Assembly: GCA_022695795.1 (NCBI GenBank)
Contig: MU404067.1
Location: 522,661 to 586,660 of the forward strand
Source: Biscogniauxia marginata
Taxonomy: Eukaryota; Ascomycota; Sordariomycetes; Xylariales; Xylariaceae
Length of the DNA: 64,000 nucleotides
Reading direction: 5' to 3'
In this document: in pieces, positions 21,454-33,264 of the stretch
How positions within the stretch are numbered: position 1 is the stretch's first letter
How the letters are laid out: every line of letters starts with the position of its first letter
Made by a program: the position numbers and the translations under genes
The notes under the pieces: generated by a model
Database searches by the model: none
What the model saw: the letters and a program-made list of their open reading frames with translations, nothing else
What the model was told of the DNA's origin: nothing

Positions 21454-23958
21454 GTCGTGTGTTCTGCTTACCCCAACACGCAACACACCCACGCACATAT
21501 AGCTCCCAGTTGTTGTCTCAGAGCCCTTGTGCTTATTATAGCCTGCTTGTAACACCTACAGGAATCTTGGAGAAAATGGAAGCTTGTAATTTGCGGACGG
21601 GACCGGGGGGTGGAGGAAGGGGGGTGAGAGAGGGCGGAGGAAAGGCGTTCATCCCAACTTCTCTTTCCTTTTACTTCTCCCGCCTCTGTGTAGTGCTCAA
21701 TGACGCATTCCCACCCCCCTTCCTCGGCTACGAGATGGAGGCTCGAGAAAGAGCAAAAAAAAAACACCCCCCTTGGAGTCCCGAATTTAGCCGATACATA
21801 TGACATTCCTGCAATTCGCTTAACTGCGTACGTACATAGAAGGGGTTTGTTGCGCCGCGGGTTCTTTTCTGAGATCCTGTTCGGTCAGTTGCACACACTG
21901 CTATACCCCCCCCCCCCCCAGTAGTTAGTTAGTCCTTCATCGGGGGGTCTTGGACTTAAAGGCAAGGGCTCTTGGTATTAGGTATTATATATTACATAGG
22001 TGAGTCATTAATGTCATCCGGGGAGAGGAGGTAATGGCGGTGGTGGGAGGGGGAGAGGGAAACAAGGTGTTCGTCGGAACATGTCTATGTAGAGCAGGAC
22101 GGAGCACTTGGCCGAAGAGAAGGCCTAATAAAGTGCATTGTGATATGTGATTGACATTCTAAAATTAGTTTCAGCCTCTCAAAGATTGATTTTTTTCTTT
22201 TCTCTCTAAAAACTAGTCGTTCCTAAGCTACCTACCTAAAGCTATATTACATATTCACATGTATGTATGCAGGTACATACACACCACTTAGCAGGCACCG
22301 TTATATGTATGATTACTAACGAATAAACTTCACTCACTCTTTCCACCATGTATTATTATACAGGGCTTGTTGAGATTTCGCTGTTGATTACCTACCTAAT
22401 TTTCAGATAAAAATCATAACTTGAAATCCGAAAATCTTTTGACAATCTTCCCCTCGTTCATGAAACCCGAACCCCCCGTTTCGACCTAGTAGTGAACTCC
22501 CAGATCGCTTGACCGTTGGTATATAAACCATGGAAAGCCCTACTTACCTACTACTTTTCTTTCTTTCTTTGGGTGGGAAGGGCTTCGCGTCAGAGAGAGA
22601 CTTAATAACGGCGGAAATCCGGCTCGGCTCGGCTCTGCTCTTCTTTCGAACACATACCTAGGTACGGATTAGTAATCGGGAAATGGAAAGCGGTCTTAGG
22701 TACTTTTCCTCTATACTACGTGTCGGGGTCTCGCTTATGCCCATAATCCCCCCCGGACTTTCCATTCTCCCTCTAACTATTTATTCCCTGGGAAAATCCC
22801 TCATCTTCCACTTATTGAATTGCTCGGCGTCTGGTAAACGTACCAGGGGGGTTATTAATAAATAGATCGAATAGAACTTAATCTTATCCTTTCACATATG
22901 CAGGTGAGACGGACATGTGTAGATAGATGGCTTGGGGAAGGGAAATAAAATATGAGGTGAGACATGTGTATGTATATGATATATGATATTGTAAGGTGTT
23001 ATTGGGTGTGTAAGATACGAATATTAGGTGAGATGATTGATAGATTGATAGTAGTACCTTTGGCACTAAAAATCCTTCTCCTCGGGAAACAAACACGTGG
23101 GATGATGGGTCCGGGGAGAAAAAAAGAAAAGAAAAAAAGAAATGTTATATACCTGTATGGCGTCACTTGGGAGAAGGTCCTATCCAAAGTGGGGTAGATA
23201 GATATACCTATGCCCTCCCAGCAATCCGGGGCTCAGGGGGAGCGGGTACAACGTCAAGATGCAAATCCTAGCATGTGCGAAACAAAAATACCAATAATGA
23301 GGCCAACTCCTCTTGATTTTCTATATAAATCGAACAGCTAAAAAGCCAATACAATGTTCTGGAACAGGAACAGAAACAGAGAACAAAAGAAAAGGGACCG
23401 GGGGTATCTCGACTGAATCCGTTGCCTGCCTGTCATCATGCCCTCCTTACCCTTCTTTCTAACCGAAAGCATTATACCTAAATCCTTGTTTTTTTTTTGT
23501 CTATGGTGTTTTCCCTTCACCCTTCGGAGTTCGCAATGAAGTGTGCTCCCTTCTATTCCTCTCTCTGATACTTTCCTAGCAGCCTAACTCCTGTGAAAAT
23601 GCTCGGAATCGTGAAAACAAACGCTCCCTCAAATATGTCACACACACCAAGGCAGCCTTCTATGTTCCTACATGCTGCCCGGTCCACCCACTTGCTTCCA
23701 ATACAATACAACACAAATCAATTCACCCATCCACCTTGATTGTGCTCTTTTATTCCCGTGTCGTTGTTGGGAACGCGTTTTCATACCAAAGAAAGAAGAT
23801 TGCCTCCAAAGTTCTAGAAACTGTTTCCCTAATTCGATTAGGGTGTCATCACGAGTGGTATAGCGTGGTCTGATGTCGACGTTGCGGACTCGTGGATATC
23901 TTCTAGCACGTCCATCGGGGTGTATTTTCCCCTCCCTCGTGCGTCGTATGGTAATTTT

Positions 23959-25470
23959 CTAGTCCTCGATAAAGGGGTCGCGGTCAAGCTCCAGCCTTTT
24001 GGCAGCCGGCTCGTCTCCCGAGCAGTCGTCTGGAATGCCGTATTTCTCCATCCACTGCTTGCGTAGAACCTGGTAAATAAAGAGATATTGGCTATCTGCC
24101 TGTACCATCTGCTTGCGCTGCTCCCGCAGGGCGTTAACCGTGGCGAACACAAGGTCCTCGTTGGTGCCGCTCGGGTTGAGTTGGTCATAGTGTTCCAGAT
24201 CGCCCGAGTCGACCTCGCGCATTAGATGCTCAAGAGCGATGAATGTACCGCTGCGTCCCACTCCAGCAGAACAGTGAATGATGCGGGGGTTGTCCTCACT
24301 TGCGTTCTTCTCACGCGAGAGGCGCATCAACTCAAAAAAGCTGTCGATATCCTGGAGTGCAGGGACACCAAAGTCGGGCCACTTTCGGTACAACAGGTGC
24401 CAGACCGTCATGTCTTCCTCCCGACCTTCCACGTGAATGTTGATCTTGCGCATCTGAATAGCGCCCTCGGCCCTCTCTTCAACACTCTCGCATGTAACCT
24501 GTGCACGGAAACCATCACCGAATTTCTCTTCCTCGCCGATCTCTATGGGCCCATCATCAACATCGCGTGGGAAATAGGGGAAGCACTTCTCCGAGCCCCC
24601 CTCGTACACATCCGTCAGCATGACGATGACAGCAGGGCTCTTGAGCTGCTCCGTTATCATGCGCCATACATGCCCTGTGGTTATAGCCTTGGGACCTTGC
24701 ATGGCGATGTATCGGAGAGGCGGTCGTTCGTCCGGTCTAAGGGGCGATCGCAGGATGATGGGCGAGGCATTGACATAATCCGATGTACCCGAGGGCACTT
24801 GTAGCTTGACACGGTTGTTGGCCCACGGGAAGATGTTCATGTATCGGTCGAGATGTTTAGTTTCGGACAGGGGTAGGCGGGCAAATTGGTGGTTTGGCGA
24901 GGCGTTCTCGGCGGCTCTCAGGACACGATCCTGCTCTTGCAAGGACACCTCCTCGAATTTGGACTCGATTTCTGTATATCACGTTAAGAAACAGGTCAGC
25001 AGAGAAAGGCTTATGGATCAGGTGGGCAACGCACCCCGCTCGGTCAGGGCTAGAAAGGAAGGCTTCTCAGGCTTCTCTCCAGGCTTCCCAATGGGCAGCA
25101 TATTTCCATTGTTAGACTCCCCCATAGCTGGCGACATCATCTCGTGCTCGGCAGTGCCGTCATGGTTAACGACAGTAGACGCGATCGGTGCGGCAACCGA
25201 GGCGGGGGCTGGCGAGCGCGCACGTTTATGGGCGGAACGGAGGTGCTGTAGGGATCGAAATGGCGACTTGGGAGGGTGGAGGGAACTGGCACTGCTGGCG
25301 CTGTGGCTCGAGCTGGGCGGCGTGGTCGATATAGCCGTGGATATGGACAGGACGGGAGGTGCCTGGCGGCTTGGTGATGCTATCTGCCTGCCGAGGGATG
25401 TCTCCTGTATGCCAGCGGGGCCAGCAGGCGAGGCCTTCCTGGTGCGCCGAAAGCGCGAAAGGTGTTCCAT
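23959..25470 (-). CDS. Protein tyrosine phosphatase, classical PTP domain
   Basis: Two exons on the minus strand, 25035-25470 and 23959-24971, with a 63 bp intron; the split codon rebuilds Glu in TEREIESKFEE. Length 482 residues, ATG at 25468-25470. Residues 1-140 are Ser/Pro-rich and probably disordered. The catalytic domain covers about 150-465: substrate-recognition region RYMNIFPWANNRV with SDYVNAS, the WPDFGVP loop (343-349), and the signature HCSAGVGRSG with nucleophile Cys379 and Arg385. The Q-loop RKQMVQADSQY follows. All catalytic residues are present. The architecture fits fungal cytosolic PTPs of the Pyp1/Ptp type, which dephosphorylate MAP kinases on tyrosine; the exact kinase target here is inference. 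The tail, ending in RDPFIED, is acidic. Confidence 0.93.
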
Positions 25471-25825
25471 GGCGATGCAGAAGAGAGGAGATCAAAAGGG
25501 GAATGAGTGGTCGTGTGGAATGCAGGGCTGCCGAAGTCGCGACTCAGCGTGGGCCTGCGAGAGAGCCTGCGTGAGCTGATATGGGATGATTGTACGGGAA
25601 AGGTGATGCGCGGTGGGGGGAAGACGGTGGAGAGATGGTGGTAAACACAAGTTGGTTGGTGTATTGGCACGTGGGATACTAATTGTAGGATGTGGTTGGT
25701 GGTTGCGGTGGTGGTGGTAGTAGTAGTAGTGGTGGTGGTGGTGGTGGTGATTTATGGCATGAGGAGAGAGGAGGATTGAAATAGTGGCAGATGGTTGAGT
25801 TGGTGTCATCCATCCACGCATACAT

Positions 25826-25950
25826 AGGTTAGGTACCTACCTAGGTACCTACCTAGGCACCTATGTAATCAACACCTGAGACGCCCAGGGTCAAACATAC
25901 AATGGGTGTTAGGTACCTAGGTATGTACCTAGGTATGTAGGTATGTCCAG
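25826..25950. repeat. Dense cluster of TAGGTACC-type palindromes
   Basis: The clearest example in the window: TTAGGTACCTACCTAGGTAC at about 25829, continuing with CTACCTAGGC, then after a 50-base gap TTAGGTACCTAGGTATGTAC at about 25909. Self-complementary units could fold into hairpins. Confidence 0.8.
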
Positions 25951-26899
25951 TCCTAGTAACTGGTCGTTCTTAGTCTAGCCTAAGTACTTCCAAGTGTGTA
26001 ATTAGAGAAGCAATGGCTGTGAGTAATTAGGCTAGGTACCTGTTCACTACTCGTATGTACTCAGTCCATTAACGAAATAGCGACAAGAGAGTGCAATGCG
26101 GGCCGCCGTTACAAGGATTCGCCGGGATACCTCGGTGGATCGTATGTACCAAATTGTCACCTGGTACATGTATGCTGCCAAAAGGGGGTTAACCGACTTG
26201 GGATGACAAATGATTGATGCCATCTTACACTATTACGCGGACGATTAGCCATTTCACGGCTCATGACTACATTACTCTAAGCACTTTTAACGCAAGGGAG
26301 ACCAAAGAAAGAAAGAAAGAAAGAATTGAAGAAATGGATGATGTGGTATGGTTTCTCAAGATGCGTAAAAGAGATACCTGTAATCTAGGTATCTACTTAC
26401 ATACATGTACCTTGATCCTTGATGAATACCTACATATGCCCGAGTGAATGGATATTGGATGTTATCTAACTGTTAATGAATTCCACTATAGAGGTAGAAC
26501 ATGTGACAATTTGCCTTGTATGGTAATGGAAGGATGTAGACACAGTGGGGCCTGCCGACAGTCTGGTAAGTCCCACTTACATGTCGAGATAAAGGAGTTA
26601 TTAGCACGTGCTAGATAGAGGTAGTTACTATTAATTAAAGATGTCTTGCTTTATAGGTATGTAACATGTTAAACACACATGTGAGATCTAAGTGCGTTAT
26701 AATAAAATGCTTCAGATCTAAAGTAACTAACTCCCACCTGTAGTTATTTCAAACAAAATAACTGAAAACTTATTACTAGCTTTTTTTTTTAATACTTAAT
26801 AGCCTTAATCACCTACCTGTTAGAGATGTGATAGTAATATGACTAATGACCCATGACACCACAAAACATGGTTTGTTCTCTGCCTTTCAGATACTACAT

Positions 26900-27961
26900 G
26901 TACAATCAAGCTTTATATGCGAACGTAAGCCTTAGGTACCTAGTCAGCGCGTAGTAGCTGATTTTGCCACGCGGAATGGAATGCCTTGCAGCCTCTGTTT
27001 CATTAATCAGAACATCTGGTTCAAGGCAGCTGCAGCTGCATCCCGTAAGAAATAACACAGGCCTCCTTCTGACAGCCATGCCTAACACAAGGCTTGAGTT
27101 CTGTCAGCACCTCGCCAAGGTACGCCCAACTCTTCCTCTATAGAAATAGAGCTCGGCCTAAGCTCTCTATAGATCAGGGCCCTCTACGTATTGCTCGTCC
27201 AGGTCGACGATATACTTGCCCTAACTCAAGATCCCTCTTCGTTCAAGCTGCCTAAAGCTCCCGGTGCGGCCCTAGTGTTCAGCACAAGCTTATGAGGCCA
27301 TACGGGTATAGACGAGTGATGCGATCGATTCATAAGCCTAAGCAAGGGGCTAGAACAACGCTGATGACATAGCATCCCTCGGACTCGATGAGCCTGAGAG
27401 CCGCGTGGGCTGCCTAAGCTTCGTAGCCCGGTCAAGCACCGTCAGGATTATCTTTCCATGCCCTTCGGGACTTTGGATGTCTCACAAGGGTGAGATCAAT
27501 ATCCTCGTGCCTGTTGTTCCATCTCTAAAGACCAATCCTAACAATAGTCTTGGGCACAAACATGCCATCCTAGGTATAGAACATCATCACTCGTTTGAGC
27601 AGCTAGTATCCAATCTTCCAACCCAAGTCTCCCGTATGCTTGCGCCAATATCAAACCATCCCCCGACGGGTCTGCAGTACACATTACTAGTTCGATGGAA
27701 TTCACGGCGCGGCTTGGTTCAATATTATACATCAAGGTCCTAGAGCTTTCTCTGATACACTGGATTTGGTACCATAGTAAACATAGCCACCTAGCCCAAG
27801 TGCAGAAGTCGATAGCCTCAATTTCACTGGAAACTCAGCTCGCATTCCCCCAACGCACAGCTCAACCCCCTAGGCCCTTATCTTATCTGGTTATCAAGTC
27901 GCGGGTTATAGATAGAAATAGGAGACATTACATCACGAGTAAGCTCCAAGATCGAGTCTAG
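26900..27961 (-). mobile_element. Possible relic of a Copia-type retrotransposon
   Basis: The minus-strand translation is full of stops but shows short stretches that resemble pieces of an integrase core: EGHGKIILTVLDRATKLRQ in one frame and GALGSLNEE in a neighbouring frame. No long terminal repeats or target-site duplications were found by eye. The match is by eye only and weak; it could be chance. If real, the element is dead. Confidence 0.3.
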
Positions 27962-28659
27962 TTAGCTTGAGTACTTATGTGATTTTGATTTGGTAGTGCT
28001 AAGTCCACCGAAACCGTCTCTACGAACTTCTTAGCGAGTCCAGGCTTTTTATTTATACATCTAGCATTGAATATGATATTGTTAAAGCAGTTGGTACGGA
28101 ATAATATAAGTATGAAATATTATACAAGTCGTAGCAGCAACTCGCGCGTATCAATGTGTATTAAGAGATATCCTTAGTATGTAGAATTGATAATGGCCCC
28201 TTGCTAGGTAATGTTGAATGTTATATGCAATTAAAGGAGTTAGCGGCATGGTGGGGATCCGATGATCCAGCGAACCAATCATAATTACGCTACTGACATC
28301 AGGTATGCAATAACCCGAGCGTACCCCTCCAAAAATGCTAACAACAACTAGTTCTTCCAACTTGTAAACACAACTCGAGCTCAGCATCGTTCATTCTATC
28401 ATACCTACCTACATCAGACATTCCACCCGCTCCATCTCACAACGACGCACCCAAAAAACCAGGTTTCCAGACGTTTACTACACTACATTGCAGTGCAGCA
28501 TAGTACCGCCAAAAAAAAGATTAGAAGTGGTTGTACTAGGCCACTACGGATCCCAAACCGGGTACGCCGTAGGAAAGGGGGAGCGAGGAAGGAAAGAAAA
28601 AAGTCAGAGGGGGGGGAAAAAGAAAAAAAGAAAAAAAAGGAAAGGAAATTTCAGACATC

Positions 28660-30085
28660 ATGGAGGGCGGGGCGTCGCAGCACCGCAAGATCGAGCTCCA
28701 GGCGCCCGACGACCTCGCGTACCTGCTCGCCAACGTGCGGCGCGCGGCCGCGGCGCGCATCGACGAGGCCTTCCCGCCCGTCGACGGCGCGCACGGCGAG
28801 GACGAGCTGCGGACGCGCATCGAGGAGCTCGTCAACGAGGTATGTTTCATACGTATTTTATTTTATTTTTTATTTTTTTTCTTTGTTTACTTCCTTGCCT
28901 CCGTATCTCTTCTCATATCCCTCTCGAGCACGTATTACTTATTATTTATTTCATTTCTTCAATTCTGCATGATGAGTTTATTGGTTTCGTTTCACCCTGT
29001 TATCTTTTTTTTTTTTCCATTGTCAACCTTTGCTTGGCTTGGCAAGCGTGCATTCATATATATATACCCCATGCGTGGCGTGCAGAAAGTGATTGTTCAT
29101 TGGGCAGGGAACGTCAAGGACAGGAAGACCCGGGTTATAAACCGCAAGAGAAGGGTGATCTGGCACATACGACCATAGGACCCAGAATACTCGGCATCCC
29201 GTCCGCTCTGCCCTAGATAAGCTGGGTACCGCCAGATTAGTAGTTGGGTCGGTGACGACCAGCGAATCCCTGGTGTTGTATGTTTATTTTTATTTTTTTA
29301 TTTTTTTTCACTTTTTTTTTTTTCTGATATCATTTCTCTCGCTCATTATCTATTTGTTATTGCCCAGGAGGTCGATCTCTTTTATTCTTTAGTTTTCTTT
29401 ATTTTATTATTTTCTAATTCGCGATCCGTATTGAACCCATCCATCCCTCCGTCCATCCACCCCAAGCTCCACCTCACTCACCTACCTACCTACCTACCTA
29501 CCTAACCTACCCACCCACCGTAGCTAACTCTACCCCGCACAGTACATAACTCAGACCTTCACGCTCGCGGCCCCGAACCTCTCCATCAACGGGCTCTCGG
29601 TCGAGCCGTCGCAGTTCCTCTCCTCCTCCTCCTCCTCCGGGGCGGCCGCGGACCCGACGAGGCCGGAGGAGCTCTACGAGCCGTTCGACGCGCGCAAGCG
29701 TGCCCGCGTCGAGGACCTCACGCGCGAGGAGGAGGACCTGCTGCGCGACATCGCCGCCCTGAAGAAGAGCGTGCCCGGCGCCGCCGCCGCCGCCTGGGCC
29801 GAGGCCGCGCGGAAGAGCGTCAGGGAGGACGAGGACGCGCTCGCCAGGATGAACGACGGCCGCGCGTCTGCGGAGGAGGTCAACGGCGGCAGCAGTAATA
29901 GTAGTGGTGGTGGTGGTGGTGGTGGCAGTCTGGGGATCAAGGGGCTGGAGCGCCAGGCCGACGTCGAGAAGAGCTACGAGGGCGCCGTGCAGAGGCTCGG
30001 CAGGCTCAAGCGGGAGATGCCGTCGGTAGTGGCGAGGATGGAGAGGGCGAGGGCCGCGGGCGAGTATGTCGTTACGGAGCGGTGA
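28660..30085 (+). CDS. NSL1: Kinetochore protein Mis14/Nsl1
   Basis: Two exons, 28660-28839 and 29543-30085, giving 240 residues; both junctions are clean (GAG|GTATGT and GCACAG|TAC) and in phase. The sequence RKIELQAPDDLAYLLANVRRAA, then RIDEAFPPVDG and EELVNEYITQTFTLAAPNLSINGL, is typical of the fungal Mis14 family. Nsl1 is one of four subunits of the Mis12/MIND complex, which links inner-centromere proteins to the Ndc80 microtubule-binding complex. The second half (from about residue 100) is predicted coiled coil (LTREEEDLLRDIAALKK, then VEKSYEGAVQRLGRLKREMP), interrupted by a Ser/Gly repeat (GGSSNSSGGGGGGG) that looks like a recent expansion. The intron is 703 bp, about ten times the usual size here. 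Start ATG at 28660 follows an A/G-rich leader. Confidence 0.92.
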
Positions 30086-31227
30086 TCGATCATGGACGAG
30101 GAGGAGGATTGATTATGGATGAAAGTAAGGGTGGTGTATCGACTACTTACTCTGTCTGGGGTTACGGACGAAAAAAAAAAGGGGGGGGGGGAGGGTTAGG
30201 ACGAGTAGAGGGAGGTTTGTTTCACGGAAGTAACGTGCGGTCCAACAGTAGGAGAGACGTTAAAAGTTCAGTATATATCGTGATACCCGCTCGGGGGGGG
30301 AGGGGGCCGGAGGTGGGAGGGTTATTCTCGTCTGGGATCGGGAATTCTTGTTCGGGACCTCTTCACCTCTTCATTGTATCGTATCGTCTGTACTAAATGG
30401 GCTCATTGTCAAGAGCGAGAGGATGTATGTATAAGAGAAGAAGAAAAGAAAAGAAAAAATAGAAACGAAAAAAAAGGTGGTGGCCATATCTAACTAGGAC
30501 TAGAGTTCCATTAGGTTGATTTTACCATTATACCCACCGCGTTCCCATATCCATTCTGATGTTATCGTCGACCATGTGGCATGAGTATTTGCAACACATA
30601 CTCTATTGGACTTTACGCAAAATACCTCAGATGAGATAATAATATCTAACGAAGTATAAAATATAACATTAGAAACACTCGTCTTCTACCTCTGATATCC
30701 CCCCCTTTCCTCCCAAGATACTGAAGAATATATTTTATATCTCTTAAATATACCTACCTTTTACCTATTCAAACGTTCATATTTACGTACGTATATCAGA
30801 AAGTCAATCCTCGCCCCCATCCTTTTTCTTTTCGTTTTTTTAATAATAATAAAATCACGACTTTCTTATTTCTTAAAGGAACAAAAGTTTTAAAACCTTC
30901 TGTTATTTATCTCTGCTGCATACACTCTTTCTCGCCATCTCTCTTCTTCTCTCCCTCCCTTGATATTTATGTTTCCCGGTAGAGCCATCACAACACGAAG
31001 ATGGAGAAAAAATGAAGCAAAACTCGAAATTATCATCACTAGACCCCCTTATCTATTGCTTGGATTGGCTTTGGCTTATGATGGCCCGGTCCCAAATTTC
31101 GTCTATGGTTTCTTTCCTATGCAACACATGTCTGCTTGCGTGTGTGCGCCCCCGTTCCGATAGGATGGCTTCTTACTTCGTAGCTAGTACTACTGCTTTG
31201 AACATATCTCTCCGCCGCAACGTTGGT
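30086..31227. other. Convergent 3' spacer
   Basis: Lies between the 3' ends of NSL1 (+) and SEC14 (-). It is AT-rich with A and G homopolymers (30170-30190) and no convincing gene. Both 3' untranslated regions should end here. Confidence 0.5.
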
Positions 31228-32505
31228 TTATGCAGCCGCAGCCTCGCCTCCGATCTCAGTTGGCTTGTTCTCGATCGTCGCGTCCTCGACCGGCTTCTCC
31301 CACCACGCGGGCTTAGACCACTCCGGCTCCCTCCATGGGCCTGCATCGCTGAACTCGCAGCCGCCCTCACACTTACAAGTACCACCATACTGCTCAGGCA
31401 GGTTCTCAGCAGGGATGTGCTCTAGCAGTAGTTTGGAGGGGTTGCCGCTGACGACATCGATCTTGGAGGCGGTGACGGGATCCAGAAAGCCCCTCACGGT
31501 CCTCCACACCCAGCTGAATAGCGACGGCGCGTTGATCAGGTACATGTGGCCCAGGCGCTCCGGGTAGTAGTTATTGCTCATGGCGGACGCCTGCTGGACG
31601 TAGCCGAATACCTGGCTAGCATTCGAGAGACCGACACCGGCGAGATCCATGATGGTGCAGGAGGTTTCGAGCAGGTGTCCAGCCTTGCGCGAGCAGGCGG
31701 GGAGCCTGGGGTCGGCCATCTTCTCGTACTCGACGGCCAGGTTGAGAAGCATCTTGCCGTCCGTGATGCCGGCCTTGTAGATCTCGGTAAGGTTGATGCG
31801 ACCCAGCTGCTCGATGTAGACCGGCCGACCAACCTGGAGGATTGTAAGTTAGGTAAATGATTCGTACGTGGGATGATGAGGACAGGCGTACCTTGTCCGT
31901 CTTGTGGTAGAACTGCGTGTAGAACTTGGCGAGTTGCGCCTTGAAGGCTCCATCCTTGTCCCAGGTCCTGACCGCCTCGTCGAGTTTGATGGGCGTCGGG
32001 GGGTTCTTGGGGTCGACCTCCTCGAGAGCCAGAGTCTTGTTACCGCCGTTCTTGGTATCCTTCGTGGTCATGGCTTTCCGCCACTCCAAGTAGTCGGTAA
32101 ACCTGTGACGGTGGTGTTTAGTTAAAATGCGACATGCTAGTCGGAAAGGGACCCAGTGCTAACATTTTCTTGGCGGCATTGACATCAAACTTGCGAGCTC
32201 GCAAGAATCGCAGCTGTACAACACACGCCCGTTAGCATGCTCGAATTCTACACCTGCACCTGTGGCCTCCCATGTTTTTGGTGTGTCAATGTAGACGTAG
32301 GGGATAGCCGTACCAGAGTCAGGGTGTCGAGGTGCTCCTTGTAACCCTCGGTCTCGAGCATCATACGGAGCTGGTGCACCTGGGCTTGCTGGCCCTCGGT
32401 CAAATGGCCGGGGAAGCCAGGCTTGGGTTCCGGGGTGGTAGTCGGATACTCATAGTGATCATACGTGGGATCCAGCTTCATGCCGAGCTGCTGTGCTTCC
32501 GCCAT
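31228..32505 (-). CDS. SEC14: SEC14 cytosolic factor (phosphatidylinositol/phosphatidylcholine transfer protein)
   Basis: Four exons on the minus strand: 32314-32505, 32164-32213, 31892-32102 and 31228-31833, giving 352 residues. All introns (100, 61 and 58 bp) are GT-AG and in phase. The CRAL-TRIO N domain is seen in LTEGQQAQVHQLRMMLE and TLTLLRFLRARKFDVNAAKKMF; the lipid-binding CRAL-TRIO domain follows from about residue 120 with DKVGRPVYIEQLGRINLTEI, MDLAGVGLSNASQV, then NNYYPERLGHMYLINAPSLF and KIDVVSG. Sec14 exchanges phosphatidylinositol and phosphatidylcholine and supports vesicle formation at the trans-Golgi. I start at the ATG of MAEAQQLG (32503-32505) because the open frame upstream is Pro/Thr/Leu-rich low complexity, best read as leader. 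A Cys pair in TCKCEGGCEF near the C-terminus is common in the family. Confidence 0.96.
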
Positions 32506-33264
32506 GTTCGCGTAGCGTAGGGGGGGTTTCAAGGTGACAGGGAATTTTGTAGGTGTAGGTGTTGGCGTTGGCGTTCGTATTCGACAAGGCGGGCTCGGAG
32601 GAGGAAGGGGAGGGGGGGGGGGAAGAGGAAGAGGGAGAAGGATGGAAGTGAGCAAGAGGGAGAGAGAGAGGTGCTCTAGGGATATCTCTCCTTTATTATT
32701 ATTATTGTCAAAGTCGACACGTACTCGGTACTCAACAACTAAATTAGTACCGCAGCAGGCAATGAAGGGGGTTTGGCTAGACTCCAAATGTGGGTTGGGC
32801 GGGGAGAGTCGTCATTCGCCAAATCAAATAACTAGAAGGGAAAAAAATGACGGTGAGGGGGGTTTCGTTTTGGGTGACTTATGTAATCAGGGTCCTTTCC
32901 TCAAGAAGAAATACCTAGTGTACGAAGTACAGATGTACAGATGTACAGATGTGCAGACGTTAAAAATCTTAAAAAAAAAAACCCCTGTACTAGAGAGAAT
33001 ACAGTATATCTATAAATCTCACATACACTGTACACATTCGAGAACCGTTATTACATTCCATTGGCTCCTAACCCTCAACCAAGTCTATACGTGCAATTCA
33101 CCAGACACAGTTGTTGGCACGCCTAGAAGATACGGTGAGAACATTGGACATGTTCATCCAGTTTACTTTCTTTTATACTGTCAGGTAATTCCTCAGTCTC
33201 GATCAGGGCTGGCGTCATCTCGTCTTCTCTCGTCTTCCTCCTCCTCCTCCTCCTCCGTACCTTT
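32506..33264. other. Spacer between SEC14 and prefoldin genes
   Basis: Contains the SEC14 leader and promoter, including a CT/GA-rich block at 32590-32690, and the 3' end of the prefoldin gene. A short direct repeat (three copies of GTACAGAT-type sequence) lies near 32928-32955. No gene was seen. Confidence 0.5.

Larger units (their letters stand above)
15427..23958. other. Long gene-poor region (8.5 kb)
   Basis: No reading frame or spliceable set of frames here resembles a known protein. The first 2 kb (to about 17.2 kb) should contain the folliculin leader and promoter. Further on there are A/T and C/G homopolymer runs, a TG microsatellite at 21422-21450 and palindromic repeats near 19270-19310 and 22240-22290. 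The frame at 19208-19780 (+) is open for 190 codons but has a composition like untranslated DNA and no motif. A long non-coding RNA or a fast-evolving small gene cannot be excluded. Confidence 0.45.
25471..28659. other. Gene-poor region with repeats
   Basis: Starts with the promoter side of the phosphatase gene, including a GGT/AGT-rich low-complexity stretch at 25695-25750 and a palindrome cluster at 25826-25950. From 26450 to 28400 it is AT-rich, with a possible transposon relic at 26900-27960. The last 250 bases before MIS14 are A/G-rich leader. Confidence 0.45.

Noticed and set aside
24226..25579. Plus-strand frames opposite the tyrosine phosphatase
   Set aside because: The minus-strand frame carries the complete PTP signature, and the plus frames lack any domain.
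28488..29216. Frames reading through the NSL1 first exon into the intron
   Set aside because: They are out of frame with the conserved Mis14 sequence or run through the T-rich intron.
32506..32787. A 94-residue N-terminal extension of SEC14
   Set aside because: It is Pro/Leu/Thr low complexity from a CT-rich leader, and SEC14 proteins normally begin near MAEAQQLG.
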